Positions 9,011-17,931 of a stretch of 64,000 bases of DNA are shown here, piece by piece. How positions within the stretch are numbered: position 1 is the stretch's first letter; the number at the start of each line of letters is the position of its first letter. The stretch spans positions 1 to 64,000 of the forward strand of contig CAWFYS010000020.1 of assembly GCA_963820075.1 (NCBI GenBank). Reading direction: 5' to 3'. Source of the DNA: Kumtagia sp963820075 (GTDB lineage: Bacteria > Pseudomonadota > Alphaproteobacteria > Rhizobiales > Rhizobiaceae). The position numbers and the translations under genes are program-made. Under the pieces are notes generated by a model, which did not search any database, was not told where the DNA came from, and was given only the letters and a program-made list of their open reading frames with translations.

Positions 9011-10129
9011 TCAGCGTCCCTTCCGCGCGGCGCGCGCGCTCTCGAAGACCTCCAGCAGGCCCTGCGCGCTGCGATGCCAGTCAAAACGCGCCGCATTCGC
9101 CTTGGCGCGGGCGGCCCTCTCCTTGCGATCCTCGCCATCGCCGAGCAGGAGGCGCAGCTTCGCGACCAGATCGCTTGTCGAGTTCGGATCGACGAACCAG
9201 GCACTATCGCCGGCAACCTCGGGCATGGAAGCGACAGACGAAGTCAGCACCGGAACGCCGAGGCCGTTCGCTTCGAGGATGGGGAAACCGAATCCCTCGT
9301 AGAGTGAAGGCATCGCAAGGGCGTAGGCTCCGGCGTAGAGGGATGCCAGGTCGCTGTCGCTTATGTAGCCCGTCAAGCGTACATCGCCGGAGATTCCGAG
9401 GTGCTCAATCTGCGATTGAAGATCGCCAAGGCGCCAGCCCTGCCCTCCGGCGATAAGGAGAAGAACTCCGGAGCGTAGCGCCGGCTCGACAGCGGCCCAG
9501 GCCTGCAAGAGGCGAATGAGGTTCTTGCGGGGCTCCAGCGTTCCGACGAACAGGAGATAGCGCCGGTCAATGCCCAGTCGCGCCTTGATGGCCGGGGTGT
9601 CGCCCGGCACCAGACGAGTGTAACCGGGATGGATGGTCGTCACCGGAGCTTTGAGGCGCGGGTAGCGATCGCGAAGCGCCTGCCCTGTCGCGTCGGAAAC
9701 CACGACAATCGCATCGGCCCGACGCACGCTTCCGCCGACAAAGGCGCGCTCCGCAGCCCAGGTCTGCCATCGCATCGTTTCAGACGCATGCACCCAGACC
9801 AGGTCATGGATCGTCACGACGCGCGCCATTGATATCGGTAATCGAAACGGCAACCGGTGCGCCGGCCCCCAGAATATGTCGACTTTGTCACGAGCGGCGG
9901 CGCTCGGCAGGACCGTTTGTGCCCAGATCATGCGGGACGCCGCGCCGCGAAAACCCGCGACACGCAAATACTCTTCCAACCCGTCCGTCGTCCCCTCGGC
10001 CGGCGCTTCGGGAAGATAGAGGATCGGCTGGTGGCCGGCGGCGACCAGTGCCCGTGTCATCTCGGCGACATATCTGCCGATACCGGTCAGCCGGGGCACC
10101 AGGTTGCGGGCATCGATTCCGATCTTCAT
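9011..10129 (-). CDS. GT4 family glycosyltransferase
   Basis: The protein has 372 aa. It begins MKIGIDARNLVPRLTGIGRY, the RG/TGIGRY acceptor-loop form typical of mannosyl- and rhamnosyltransferases of GT4. The donor half shows LLFVGTLEPRKNLIRLLQA and ALAMPSLYEGFGFPILEANG, with the E-x7-E catalytic pattern. It resembles domain 1 of the large two-domain enzyme further along the operon, so these may share donor or linkage type. The start codon overlaps the stop of a short upstream frame (ATGA at 10129-10126). It is co-directional with gmd, rmd and the other glycosyltransferase. Confidence 0.88.
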   Translation of the reverse strand: MKIGIDARNLVPRLTGIGRYVAEMTRALVAAGHQPILYLPEAPAEGTTDGLEEYLRVAGFRGAASRMIWAQTVLPSAAARDKVDIFWGPAHRLPFRLPISMARVVTIHDLVWVHASETMRWQTWAAERAFVGGSVRRADAIVVVSDATGQALRDRYPRLKAPVTTIHPGYTRLVPGDTPAIKARLGIDRRYLLFVGTLEPRKNLIRLLQAWAAVEPALRSGVLLLIAGGQGWRLGDLQSQIEHLGISGDVRLTGYISDSDLASLYAGAYALAMPSLYEGFGFPILEANGLGVPVLTSSVASMPEVAGDSAWFVDPNSTSDLVAKLRLLLGDGEDRKERAARAKANAARFDWHRSAQGLLEVFESARAARKGR

Positions 10130-10473
10130 GCGCGTTCGCGAGCACCGCCAACATCACCTTCCGGTCCCCGAACGCCGGGCAGCCCGGAAGGCGATACTTC
10201 TTCAAGAATGGGTCTATCTGTCTGCAATTCCAACGGCTCTCGTAAAAAGCGAATGTCTCGGGGGCGCGGCTTCGTCTGCGCGTCCTGCGGAACGAAAGTC
10301 GCTGCAATCAGGGCGTCCACGGCGAAGGACTTCTGCCCTCCGTGCTCGACCAGACTTCTGCCGCCAAGCGCCAGAGTTGCCTCTTTGCAGTCTCCGTGGG
10401 AACTGGAGATGGAACCATGGTGCGCTGACATGACGAGAACCGGTACAAGCCCGCGCGATACGGCGTCGCCCAT
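10126..10473 (-). CDS. hypothetical protein, possibly a gene remnant
   Basis: An open frame of 115 aa starts MGDAVSRGLVPVLVMSAHHG and ends GGARERA. I do not recognise it. It shares ATGA with the start of the downstream glycosyltransferase, which favours real translation. Its own ATG overlaps the TAA of a 61-codon frame that begins inside the dispersed repeat. No signal peptide, membrane segment or known motif is visible. In another minus frame nearby there are stretches such as FLKKYRLPGCPAFGDRKV that look equally protein-like, so the interval 10126-10570 may be a frameshifted older gene. Confidence 0.3.
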   Translation of the reverse strand: MGDAVSRGLVPVLVMSAHHGSISSSHGDCKEATLALGGRSLVEHGGQKSFAVDALIAATFVPQDAQTKPRPRDIRFLREPLELQTDRPILEEVSPSGLPGVRGPEGDVGGARERA

Positions 10474-10572
10474 TATACTCGACGAAACTCAACTCGGACC
10501 CGCGAGAAGTCCCCCGTGATCGAGTATGAAACGACAATAACACCAGACTGATAGCAATGGATAGTCCTCGAT

Positions 10573-10672
10573 CTAGGCAGCTTCCGGAAAAGTGTCTCAC
10601 GGTTTTCCGACAGAAACCTGCGACAAAACAAGAGGCTAAGAAGCGTGGGCGAAGCCACGCAAGTCTGCTTAG
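10573..10672 (+). repeat. dispersed palindromic repeat R1, copy 1
   Basis: This is one of five copies in the window (also 23628, 56740, 58754, 62971). Shared elements in order are CTAAGCAG-like end, TTCCGGAAAAGTGTCTCAC, GGTTTTCCGACAGAAACC, CAAAACAAGAGGCTAAG, hairpin GCGTGGGCGAAGCCACGC, and CTGCTTAG end. This copy has a changed left end (CTAGGCAG) and lacks the six bases CAGGCG before the hairpin. Its right end supplies the TAA stop of rmd (10671-10669, minus strand). Confidence 0.9.
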
Positions 10673-11634
10673 GCCCGCGCGCGGCAATCGTTCAGTATCG
10701 CGGTCAGGGTCCCTTCGAAGGGATATTGGGGCGCCCACCCGAGTTGGGCGCGGGCGCGGCTTGCATCACCCACGACGCGCGGCAGATCGCTCGGTCGCAG
10801 CCGCGTCGCATCCTGCCGCGTCTTGATCTCGATACTGCTTTGTGCCAGGAGCTGCTCGAGGATATTCGACATTCGTCGGGCCACACCTGACGCGACATTG
10901 AATATCACGCCTGGCGAAAGTTCGCCGCTTTTCAACACCGCAAGCGCGTAGGCGCGGGCAACGTCACGGACATCCAGGAAATCTCGTTCCGCTTCCAGAT
11001 TGCCGACGTAGATGATCGGCGGCGTGAGACCGGCTTCGATCCTCGCAATCTGCATCGCGAAGGCCGGGACAACAAAAGCCTCCGTCTGCCCAGGCCCGGT
11101 GTGATTGAACGGTCGCAGGCGGATGCATTTGAGGCCACGACGCGCAAGTGCACCCATCGCCAGATCGGCCGCCGCCTTAGTCACGGAATATTCATCGATC
11201 GGCGCAAGTAGCTTGCTCTCGTCAAGCGGTGCTTCGGATTTCGCGCTTTCGCCGTAGACCAGGCCCGATCCGACATACAGCAACCAGCAATCCGGCGCGC
11301 ACTCCAGGATTGCATGGGCTACGTTCAGTGTACCGTCCAGATGAATGCGCCAAGCATTGCGGGGGTCGACTTGCGCGGCGACCGGCGCCGCCACACCGGC
11401 CAGATGAACGACATGCGTGGGCTGATGGCGGGCGATCGCAGACTGAACGGCGGCCGTAACCGTTACATCCAGCGATTCGACCTCACCGAGGACCGCATGC
11501 CGGCCGCCTTCCTTGGACGTCGCGACTATCGCCACGTCATTGCCACAGGTGTTGCGGAGCGCCTGGTATACATACGGACCTACAAAACCTCGCGCCCCCG
11601 TAATCAAAACTCGCATGCCGACAACCGACTTCAT
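10669..11634 (-). CDS. rmd: GDP-4-dehydro-6-deoxy-D-mannose reductase-like epimerase/reductase
   Basis: The protein has 321 aa; a start at MRVLITGARG (11616) is also possible. It is an extended short-chain dehydrogenase: NAD(P)-binding GARGFVGPYVYQAL, SGLVYGES, catalytic Tyr/Lys in DEYSVTKAAADLAM, and substrate-region RPFNHTGPGQTEAFVVPAFA, which is typical of GDP-sugar reductases. It reduces the 4-keto intermediate made by Gmd, most likely to GDP-D-rhamnose. Its start overlaps the gmd stop by ATGA, supporting a two-step pathway. Another 4-ketoreductase outcome (for example 6-deoxy-talose) cannot be excluded. The stop codon lies within dispersed repeat R1. Confidence 0.82.
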   Translation of the reverse strand: MKSVVGMRVLITGARGFVGPYVYQALRNTCGNDVAIVATSKEGGRHAVLGEVESLDVTVTAAVQSAIARHQPTHVVHLAGVAAPVAAQVDPRNAWRIHLDGTLNVAHAILECAPDCWLLYVGSGLVYGESAKSEAPLDESKLLAPIDEYSVTKAAADLAMGALARRGLKCIRLRPFNHTGPGQTEAFVVPAFAMQIARIEAGLTPPIIYVGNLEAERDFLDVRDVARAYALAVLKSGELSPGVIFNVASGVARRMSNILEQLLAQSSIEIKTRQDATRLRPSDLPRVVGDASRARAQLGWAPQYPFEGTLTAILNDCRARA

Positions 11635-12620
11635 AGGTGCTGGTGCTGCTTGATTCGATCGAGATCAGCCTCGACCATTTCATGTACCAGCTGCTCAAGG
11701 CTGGTGGCCGCTGTCCAGCCGAGTTTCTCCTTGGCTTTGGCCGGATTGCCCAACAGGACTTCCACCTCGGCCGGCCGGAGGTATTGCTGATCGATGACGA
11801 CGTGATCCTCCATGTTGAGATCTGCGTGAGCGAAGGCGAGGTTACAGAACTCGCGCACGGAAACTGTCCGACCGGTCGCCACCACGTAGTCGCTCGCCTC
11901 GTCCTGCTGCACCATCAGCCACATGGCCTGTACATAGTCGCGCGCGTGGCCCCAGTCGCGTTTGGCGTCGAGGTTCCCGAGGGCGAGCTTGTCCTGCAAC
12001 CCGTATTTGATGCGCGCCACGCCGTCAGTGATCTTGCGCGTAACAAATTCGATGCCGCGCAGGGGAGACTCATGATTGAAAAGAATACCGCTCGACGCGT
12101 GCAGGCCGAAGCTCTCGCGGTAGTTGACGGTCATCCAATGGGCGTAGAGCTTGGCAGCCGCATAGGGCGAACGTGGATAGAAGGGAGTCTTCTCCGACTG
12201 AACCTGCTCCTGGATGAGTCCGTACATTTCCGAGGACGACGCCTGATAAAATCGCGCCTCCGGGCAGACGATGCGCACCGCTTCCAGCATGTTCACGGCC
12301 CCGAGACCAGTAACCGTGCCGGTCAGCAACGGCTGCTGCCAGGAGGATTTGACGAACGACTGGGCGGCGAGATTGTAGACCTCGTGCGGACGCACATCCC
12401 CCAATATCCGGATCAACCCGGACAGGTCGGTCAGGTTGCCGTCATGCAGCCTGATCTTGCCCGCGATACCGAGCCACTTAAGCCGAGTGTCGACGACGTC
12501 GGCTGACGCACTTCGACGCAGCAGGCCGTGGACCTCATATCCCTTGTCGAGCAGCAGCTTCGAAAGATACGCCCCATCCTGACCGGTAACGCCCGTAATA
12601 AATGCTCGCTTGGCTTCCAT
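11631..12620 (-). CDS. gmd: GDP-mannose 4,6-dehydratase
   Basis: The protein has 329 aa, normal for the family. Cofactor site GVTGQDGAYLSKLLLDKGYE; family motif GLLRRSASADVVDTRL; catalytic region SSSEMYGLIQE with SPYAAAKLYAHW; substrate motif NHESPLRGIEFVTRKI; and RDWGHARDYVQAMW. It converts GDP-D-mannose to GDP-4-dehydro-6-deoxy-D-mannose in the cytoplasm. The reductase rmd follows with ATGA overlap. The GDP-mannose supplier manC is present next door only as a broken fragment, so GDP-mannose must come from another locus. Confidence 0.93.
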   Translation of the reverse strand: MEAKRAFITGVTGQDGAYLSKLLLDKGYEVHGLLRRSASADVVDTRLKWLGIAGKIRLHDGNLTDLSGLIRILGDVRPHEVYNLAAQSFVKSSWQQPLLTGTVTGLGAVNMLEAVRIVCPEARFYQASSSEMYGLIQEQVQSEKTPFYPRSPYAAAKLYAHWMTVNYRESFGLHASSGILFNHESPLRGIEFVTRKITDGVARIKYGLQDKLALGNLDAKRDWGHARDYVQAMWLMVQQDEASDYVVATGRTVSVREFCNLAFAHADLNMEDHVVIDQQYLRPAEVEVLLGNPAKAKEKLGWTAATSLEQLVHEMVEADLDRIKQHQHL

Positions 12621-12696
12621 GCGCAGTCCTTCTTGTCGCCTTTATCGCAGCAAAATGCGGTACTCGCCTTCTGCCGCTGCTTATTGCCGATTTGAT

Positions 12697-12860
12697 TCAG
12701 CTCCGTCCATCGTCAATCCGCAGGGATCGCCTGACCGCGGGATCGGGTTCTGGCGTGCCGCCGCCCGGAAGCGCAATGAACGGCTTGGGAAAGAGTTCAC
12801 GGGAAAGCGGCACAGCCGGGAGCCGGCGCCACCACTCATAATGACCGGCATCAGATTCAT
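12697..12860 (-). pseudogene. manC: N-terminal remnant of mannose-1-phosphate guanylyltransferase
   Basis: From ATG 12860 the minus strand encodes MNLMPVIMSGGAGSRL and then shifts frame. With one G restored (TG-CCG to TGG-CCG) it continues WPLSRELFPKPFIALPGGGT. GGAGSRLWPLSRE..PK is the nucleotide-binding start of ManC-type enzymes, which make GDP-mannose. Only about 38 recognisable residues remain before similarity is lost, so the rest of the gene has been deleted. Its position directly upstream of gmd is where manC sits in many GDP-rhamnose loci. Confidence 0.65.
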
Positions 12861-13342
12861 AAGACCTCAGTCCCCGTGATTTGCGCCCAGGCGAGATCGC
12901 CCGCAGGCTCGAGACTGCCCACACGCCTCGACATAGCTCCTTAGTTCCGGCGCATTGCCGCATGCGCGAAAATGAACGACTTCGCCGGCGGCGGTCGAGA
13001 TACGGATTCCGTCGCGCTATTGTCAACCGGCGCAGGCCATCTAACCGGTATTTCTTACACTGGATATGGTCTGCGCCGGGTCAAGAAGCCGACAGGGTGT
13101 CGGTAGCCGCGCGATGTGGCACAAGCGCGGCGCGATACTGCTCAACTCCTAGAGGCGCTCCGGGCTATTGCTCAGGTCGGATCGGTTTGCATTGGAAGCC
13201 TGATCGCCATGCCGCCCAGGCCGCCGGCAGCGTCGTCAATCATCGCCGGGTCACTCCGCCGGCGAGAACACCAGCGCGATACCGCCATCGCCCATATGAA
13301 CGTCGCCCCGATCGACCACTGTCGTGTCAGGCAAGCTGATAA
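12861..13342. other. 480-bp intergenic stretch, no gene recognised
   Basis: Six-frame reading gives only short, arginine-rich shadow frames. The junction of the manC remnant and this stretch suggests deletion scars. No repeat copy, tRNA or clear terminator was seen. Confidence 0.5.
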
Positions 13343-14026
13343 TCATGAAATACCAACAATATCTTCCAAGTATGCTGGAATGCGTATCACGACCTTTCCC
13401 CGGCCGAGGCGGATGACATCTGCTTCGCGCCAATGAGAAAGTTGTTTGCTGACTGCCTCGCGTGAAGCGCCGATCATCTCCGCAAGCTCTGCCTGGGAGA
13501 TTTTGATCGTCACCGACACTGTTTCGTCCCGCTCCCCGTGCTGGGCAGCCAAAACCAGGAGAAGCTTGGCGAGACGGGTAGTAACATTCAGAAATGTCGA
13601 GTCCTCCACAAGTTGGGTTGTCCGCCGCAAGCGATCGCAGAGCAACGCCACCATCCGGATCAGGATTTGTGGGTGCCGCTCGACAAAAGGCAGAAATGCG
13701 TGGCGCCCGAGAAACAGGAGTTCCGAGGGTTCGCGCGCGACCGCCGTGGCCGTGCGGCCCTTGCCGTCGAGCAGCGCGATCTCACCGAAGAAGTCGCCCG
13801 ACCCAAACATGTTGAGGATGAGTTCTTTGCCCGCTTCCGACTGCACGGTTATGACCACTTTGCCGGCAACTACCCCGTAGAGCCCGTCACCCGGGTCCTC
13901 CCTCCGAAAGACGGCTTCTCCCGGCCGGTAACGGCGAAGGGACGCGAGTTTCAGCAATGCCCGGGATTCGCTCGGTTCGAGCATCCCAAGAAGATGGTGC
14001 CGCCCGAGCATCTCTTCGGGCGTCAT
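13343..14026 (-). CDS. Crp/Fnr family transcriptional regulator
   Basis: Starting at MTPEEMLGRHHLL (14026) the protein has 227 aa; a longer open frame to 14155 lacks similarity. An N-terminal cyclic-nucleotide-type jelly roll (YRPGEAVFRREDPGDGLYGV ... GSGDFFGEIALLDGKGRTAT) is followed by a dimerisation helix and a C-terminal winged helix with ISQAELAEMIGASREAVSKQ. The N terminus lacks the cysteine cluster of oxygen-sensing Fnr, so the effector is more like Crp; the ligand is unknown. It points away from the small peptide, membrane protein and porin genes and may regulate that group across the 295-bp gap, which is inference. Confidence 0.88.
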   Translation of the reverse strand: MTPEEMLGRHHLLGMLEPSESRALLKLASLRRYRPGEAVFRREDPGDGLYGVVAGKVVITVQSEAGKELILNMFGSGDFFGEIALLDGKGRTATAVAREPSELLFLGRHAFLPFVERHPQILIRMVALLCDRLRRTTQLVEDSTFLNVTTRLAKLLLVLAAQHGERDETVSVTIKISQAELAEMIGASREAVSKQLSHWREADVIRLGRGKVVIRIPAYLEDIVGIS

Positions 14027-14321
14027 GACCGGATTCTCCCGCGGTGAAAAGCTCGGCAACACGATCAACGACGGCCTCGATACCGACAACCAAGCATAGC
14101 GTGTATCGATCAAATGATCGATAGGCTCCAGGCTATGGAAATTGCCAGCATACAATAAAAATCCCGCGTACGTGACCCAGTTAACAGATCAGGGGAACAA
14201 CATGGTGCTAGCTCTTAACATGCGCGGAAGATCCGGCTGAAGAATTATAGATGCTGCATCGCGTCGCGTACTCGCTACTTCACGATCGCCAAGCCATATG
14301 CACCCTCGAGAGGAGGCCAAC

Positions 14322-14441
14322 ATGAGATTGCTCAAAGCTCTTATGGTTTTCGGATTGGTATCCGCCCTGATCGGCTCCATGAGCCTGTTCGAGGCAATGC
14401 CTGAAGCTTACGCGCAGACCTGCCCAAATGGGCAATGCTAG
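14322..14441 (+). CDS. 39-aa exported peptide ending CPNGQC
   Basis: ATG at 14322 follows a strong ribosome site (GAGAGGAGG, eight bases upstream). The peptide starts MRLLKALMVFGLVSALIGSM, a basic then hydrophobic signal sequence, followed by SLFEAMPEAYA with an AYA-type cleavage site, leaving QTCPNGQC. Two cysteines four residues apart could form a disulfide loop or bind metal. The stop lies 17 bp before the downstream polytopic membrane protein, so the two are probably co-expressed. I do not know a named family. Its conservation needs a search, but the ribosome site, signal and end all fit a real gene. Confidence 0.65.
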   Translation: MRLLKALMVFGLVSALIGSMSLFEAMPEAYAQTCPNGQC

Positions 14442-14458
14442 AGAGGTAGGACGCTGCC

Positions 14459-16044
14459 ATGCCTGAACTCTTTCTCACCACCGAATTCTGGTTCGGTGCC
14501 GCTGTTCTCGGCGCATACCAGTTTGCGAAGTTCAGCGAGCTTAGCTCGCAGGACCCGGACGTCACCGCGCGCTCCGCCCATATCCCAAATCTGCGGGCAA
14601 AAGACTTCGCCGGAAAGGCGACCTACAGCGGAACGCTCGCGGCCTTCCTGGCCGCGACATTCCTTACCTATTTCGTCCTGTGCAATGTATCTCCCACTAT
14701 CCTGCTCGGTTGGGCCAAAGTATCCGGCGCATCGCCGAGCGACGATCTGATGAATTTCATCAACTCCGTCCCTTACCCTCTCTACATCGCCGCCGCTTTT
14801 ATCGGCTTTACGCAGCCGGGCATTCCGTTTCTCTCCAACATCGGGAATGTGCAGCGGAATCTGTTCCATGCCTGGATGGGGGTTCCCACTCGGGTCATGA
14901 ACACATCAAGCTTCTTCTCCAACCAGATATTCAGGCGAAGCCCAGGTAAGCAGTTGGCAAAGGAAGTCCAGCTGTTGATCAGCGACACCTGGGTGGAACG
15001 GATCGACGCTTATGCCGATGCCGACTTCTACAGGAACCACCTGGCTCGTTTGCATCTCGAAGACGAAGCCGAGCTTCCAAGGGCAACAAGACGGGAGCTG
15101 AAAATCCTTACCCGACAGCTCGTCGACGCCGCTTCACTGGCGACCGTCCGGGAGAGCGGCGCGGCGTCGCTGGCCCGTCTGGCCGACGACCTTGGCGTTT
15201 CCATGACGTCAAGCCCCTCCTGGGCGAAGGCCTTTCTCGCCGGCGGTATTCTGTTTCTCGTTGGAATGACTCTTCTGTGGAATCTCATCCCGCTGCTTTA
15301 CGATGTCGCGGCACAATTCCTGAGCGCAGAAGCAAAACCGGGCTTCTGGCCGAAAATCTCGAGTTCTCCGCGCAATACATCATATCGCAGGCGGCACCAA
15401 TATATTTGGCCACCGGCGTTGCTCTAGGGACATGGCTGAGCGCCGCCAGTCGAGCACAGGCCGGCAATCCGGGGCGCCGTCCTCGAATAATTGACCACTT
15501 CGACCGATACACAGGCCTGTTTGCCTTCACTGTGCTCGGCATCGTTCTCTTCGACGTTTTCCAGGGATTCTTCGACTATGGGGCGTACCAGACCGAGAAG
15601 GCGGGTACTTTCTGGATGTTCATTCAGTCAAACCTACCTTTTTACCTGCTGCATTCCTTCATTTCGCTCGTCGTTTGCTTCGTACTGCTGCTCTACATGG
15701 ACAGCGGCGCTGCGCAGAAGAGATGGAGTACCGCATATACAATATCGCTTTTGACTGCGGGAGTGGCGCTGGCATCGTTTTTCTATGCGGCGGCGCAGGT
15801 ACGGTACAAATTCAATTTGACCTTCGGTCCAAACGGCGCGGATTTAATCATCCTGATGATCGTACTCAACGTGTCAGCGGCAATGCTGGCTTTCGCAAGC
15901 GCGGTTCTCTGCAAGCGTCAGGCCGATAATCCTGATGAGCCGCAACCGCCCGTTCGGGGGGATCCGCCCGCAGCACCCACGATGCCGATCACGGAGGTTT
16001 TGGCGCATGCGTCGCTGGCTCCGGCCGTCTCACCCCGCGGGTAG
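14459..16044 (+). pseudogene. polytopic membrane protein of unknown function, one frameshift
   Basis: Frame one (14459-about 15348) encodes MPELFLTTEFWFGAAVLGAY, several hydrophobic segments (TLAAFLAATFLTYFVLCNV, AFLAGGILFLVGMTLLW) and a soluble stretch at residues 155-255. Reading changes near 15348, where GGCTTCTGGCCGAAAAT lacks one G. The second frame continues AENLEFSAQYIISQAAP, LFAFTVLGIVLFDVFQGFF, FYLLHSFISLVVCFVLLLYM and YTISLLTAGVALASFFYAAA to TGA-type end at 16044. Joined, it would be about 528 aa with eight or nine membrane spans. No known family is recognised. It follows the CPNGQC peptide closely and precedes a FadL porin. Whether the indel is biological is open. Confidence 0.6.
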
Positions 16045-16077
16045 GGTCGCAATTGCGCACCCCGCTTGGCTCGGGCC

Positions 16078-16183
16078 CTAAAGCAAGCCGCCCGATTCCG
16101 GAATCGGGCGACTTGCTTTACTTCTCTGTTTTCGCATCGCTCTCGCCGAAAACCGGCATCCACTTTTCGGCGCGATGCTTTAA
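16078..16183 (+). repeat. dispersed repeat R2, copy 1
   Basis: It has two modules. First is a hairpin CGCCCGATTCCGGAATCGGGCG between AAGCAAG and CTTGCTT arms. Second is CGCATCGCTCTCGCCGAAAA, then CCACTTTTCGGCGCGATGC ending in TTTAA. GCATCGC pairs with GCGATGC, and CCGAAAA with TTTTCGG. Full and partial relatives lie at 44188-44293 and 56691-56743. Confidence 0.85.
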
Positions 16184-16201
16184 CCCTCGGCGATCGCGAT
16201 C

Positions 16202-16230
16202 CAACGGCCCGGCATTCCACCGGGCCGTTG
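16202..16230. terminator. perfect 11-bp inverted repeat, likely terminator
   Basis: Arms CAACGGCCCGG (16202-16212) and CCGGGCCGTTG (16220-16230) are perfect complements around a seven-base loop. It lies 160 bp after the membrane protein. The following sequence has only a weak T run, so rho-independent function is likely but not certain. Confidence 0.55.
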
Positions 16231-16517
16231 CCGTTTCCGGCGACTGCCGCGACCAGGGTTGGGAAACATTGGCATTGCCGAGCCGGCTGCCGAGTGTCAT
16301 GGAGCATGCTTCCGCAACCGCGATTCACATGCCGCAGCATCGCCTTGGAGAGCGATTATTTACTTAAAATACACGATAAAGCTAAGCTCTCGATGTAGGA
16401 AATAGATAATTAACCAATATAATGATTGTAGAAAGAGCGATCACAGTTCAGCACGGTCCCGGCTAATCTGGCTTGGAATTCTATATTGGATTGCTGTAAG
16501 CCGAATGAGGTGAACCT

Positions 16518-17807
16518 TTGATAGGATTACCGCGTCGTGGTTTGCTCATATCGACAGGAATTGTCCTTGCGAGCCAAAGCATCTGGCTGGACGAAACCAG
16601 GGCGGGCGGGTTCGCGATACCCGATCAGGGCGCGTACGCTCTCGGTTCGGCGTTTGCCGGAGCAGGGGCCGGATCGGCGGGCCTGCCATCAATTTACTGG
16701 AATCCGGCAACCCTCACCGACAATCCGGGGCGGCAATTGTCTCTCGGCGCCACAGCCATTTTCCCGCATGCGAGTGTTACACCTATAGCGGGTACCGATC
16801 CGCGGGTGCTCCCGCTCGGGGGAACGGGTGACGAGGCGGTGGCTGCCCTGATTCCCACATTCTATTCGAGTTTCCAGATTAACGATCAGGTTTGGCTCGG
16901 GCTCGCTGTCAACTCTCCTTTCGGACTTGTAACGGATGCGCCCTTTACCTCCGCCAGCCAAATCTACGGCCGGTACTCGAGAGTCGTAACTTTCGAGGCC
17001 AGCCCTGTCCTTGGCGTCCGCGTCAATGACTGGCTATCGGTCGGCGCCGCACTCCAGGGGCGCTACTTCGAGGGAAAACTGACTGCCGCCAACACGCCCT
17101 TCCCCGGCTCGCCGGGCAACGACCTCACCACTGACGGGTTTGCGCTGGGCTACTCGCTTGGCATCACCCTATCCCCTTTCGAAGGCACCAGGATCGGTGT
17201 CGGATACCGGTCAAGTATTACGTATGATACAGATGGTACACTGACGCTGGATGGGCCGCTCGGCCTACTGCCCGCCGGGGTTTACGGGGTTGAGTCCAGT
17301 CTCAGTCTCCCGGAAATGGTGACAGTTGGTCTCGAACAAAGGCTGACAGATCGATTCAAGCTGCTCGCCGGCTACGAATTCATGCGCTGGAGTACGTTCG
17401 ATTCATTTCCGGTCTTCTTAACGACCGGACCCGGCGCTGGTAATGCTTTCGCTACGCTTGGCTTTGAATATGGCGACGGTCACTATTTCTCGATCGGCGG
17501 CGAGTACGAATGGAACCCGGACCTGACCTTGGTGGCTGGCGTAGGATACCAGAAGTCGCCGATCAGCGACGCCGTGCGGACGGTTCGCCTTCCCGAAAGT
17601 GATACGTTCTGGCTTGCCGGGGGCGGCCGGTACGCCTTTAATTCGAAGCTTTCCATCGACTTTTCCTACGCCCATGTTTTTCCAGTTTCGGCAAAGGTCG
17701 AAATAACAGGGCCGGACAATCCCGCATATCTTGGCATTTCATATGTCGGCGAAGTCGATGCCAGCGCCGATCTCTTTGCGATCGGGATCAACTATCGCTG
17801 GAAATAA
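16518..17807 (+). CDS. FadL/TodX (OMPP1) family outer-membrane transporter
   Basis: The start is TTG at 16518, chosen because GAGGTGA sits six bases upstream; the protein has 429 aa. A signal peptide (RRGLLISTGIVLASQS) precedes the N-terminal hatch region GGFAIPDQGAYALGSAFAGAG ... IYWNPATLTD, with the NPA motif of the family. The rest is alternating beta strands ending in aromatic FAIGINYRWK, as expected for an outer-membrane barrel. FadL-type proteins bring long-chain fatty acids or aromatic hydrocarbons across the outer membrane. The upstream 150 bp is unusually AT-rich for this genome (for example AAAATACACGATAAAG) and probably holds the promoter. Confidence 0.9.
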   Translation: MIGLPRRGLLISTGIVLASQSIWLDETRAGGFAIPDQGAYALGSAFAGAGAGSAGLPSIYWNPATLTDNPGRQLSLGATAIFPHASVTPIAGTDPRVLPLGGTGDEAVAALIPTFYSSFQINDQVWLGLAVNSPFGLVTDAPFTSASQIYGRYSRVVTFEASPVLGVRVNDWLSVGAALQGRYFEGKLTAANTPFPGSPGNDLTTDGFALGYSLGITLSPFEGTRIGVGYRSSITYDTDGTLTLDGPLGLLPAGVYGVESSLSLPEMVTVGLEQRLTDRFKLLAGYEFMRWSTFDSFPVFLTTGPGAGNAFATLGFEYGDGHYFSIGGEYEWNPDLTLVAGVGYQKSPISDAVRTVRLPESDTFWLAGGGRYAFNSKLSIDFSYAHVFPVSAKVEITGPDNPAYLGISYVGEVDASADLFAIGINYRWK

Positions 17808-17931
17808 TGTCCGTGAGGCCGGTGAGTGCTCCACCGCTTGAAAAAGTGGTTGCTTCGGGCCGCCGGCCGCTGGAGCCGCTGCTCGGCTCCGCGACGTTCC
17901 CGGGTGCCGGCCAAGTACTTTCAGCAGAGTT

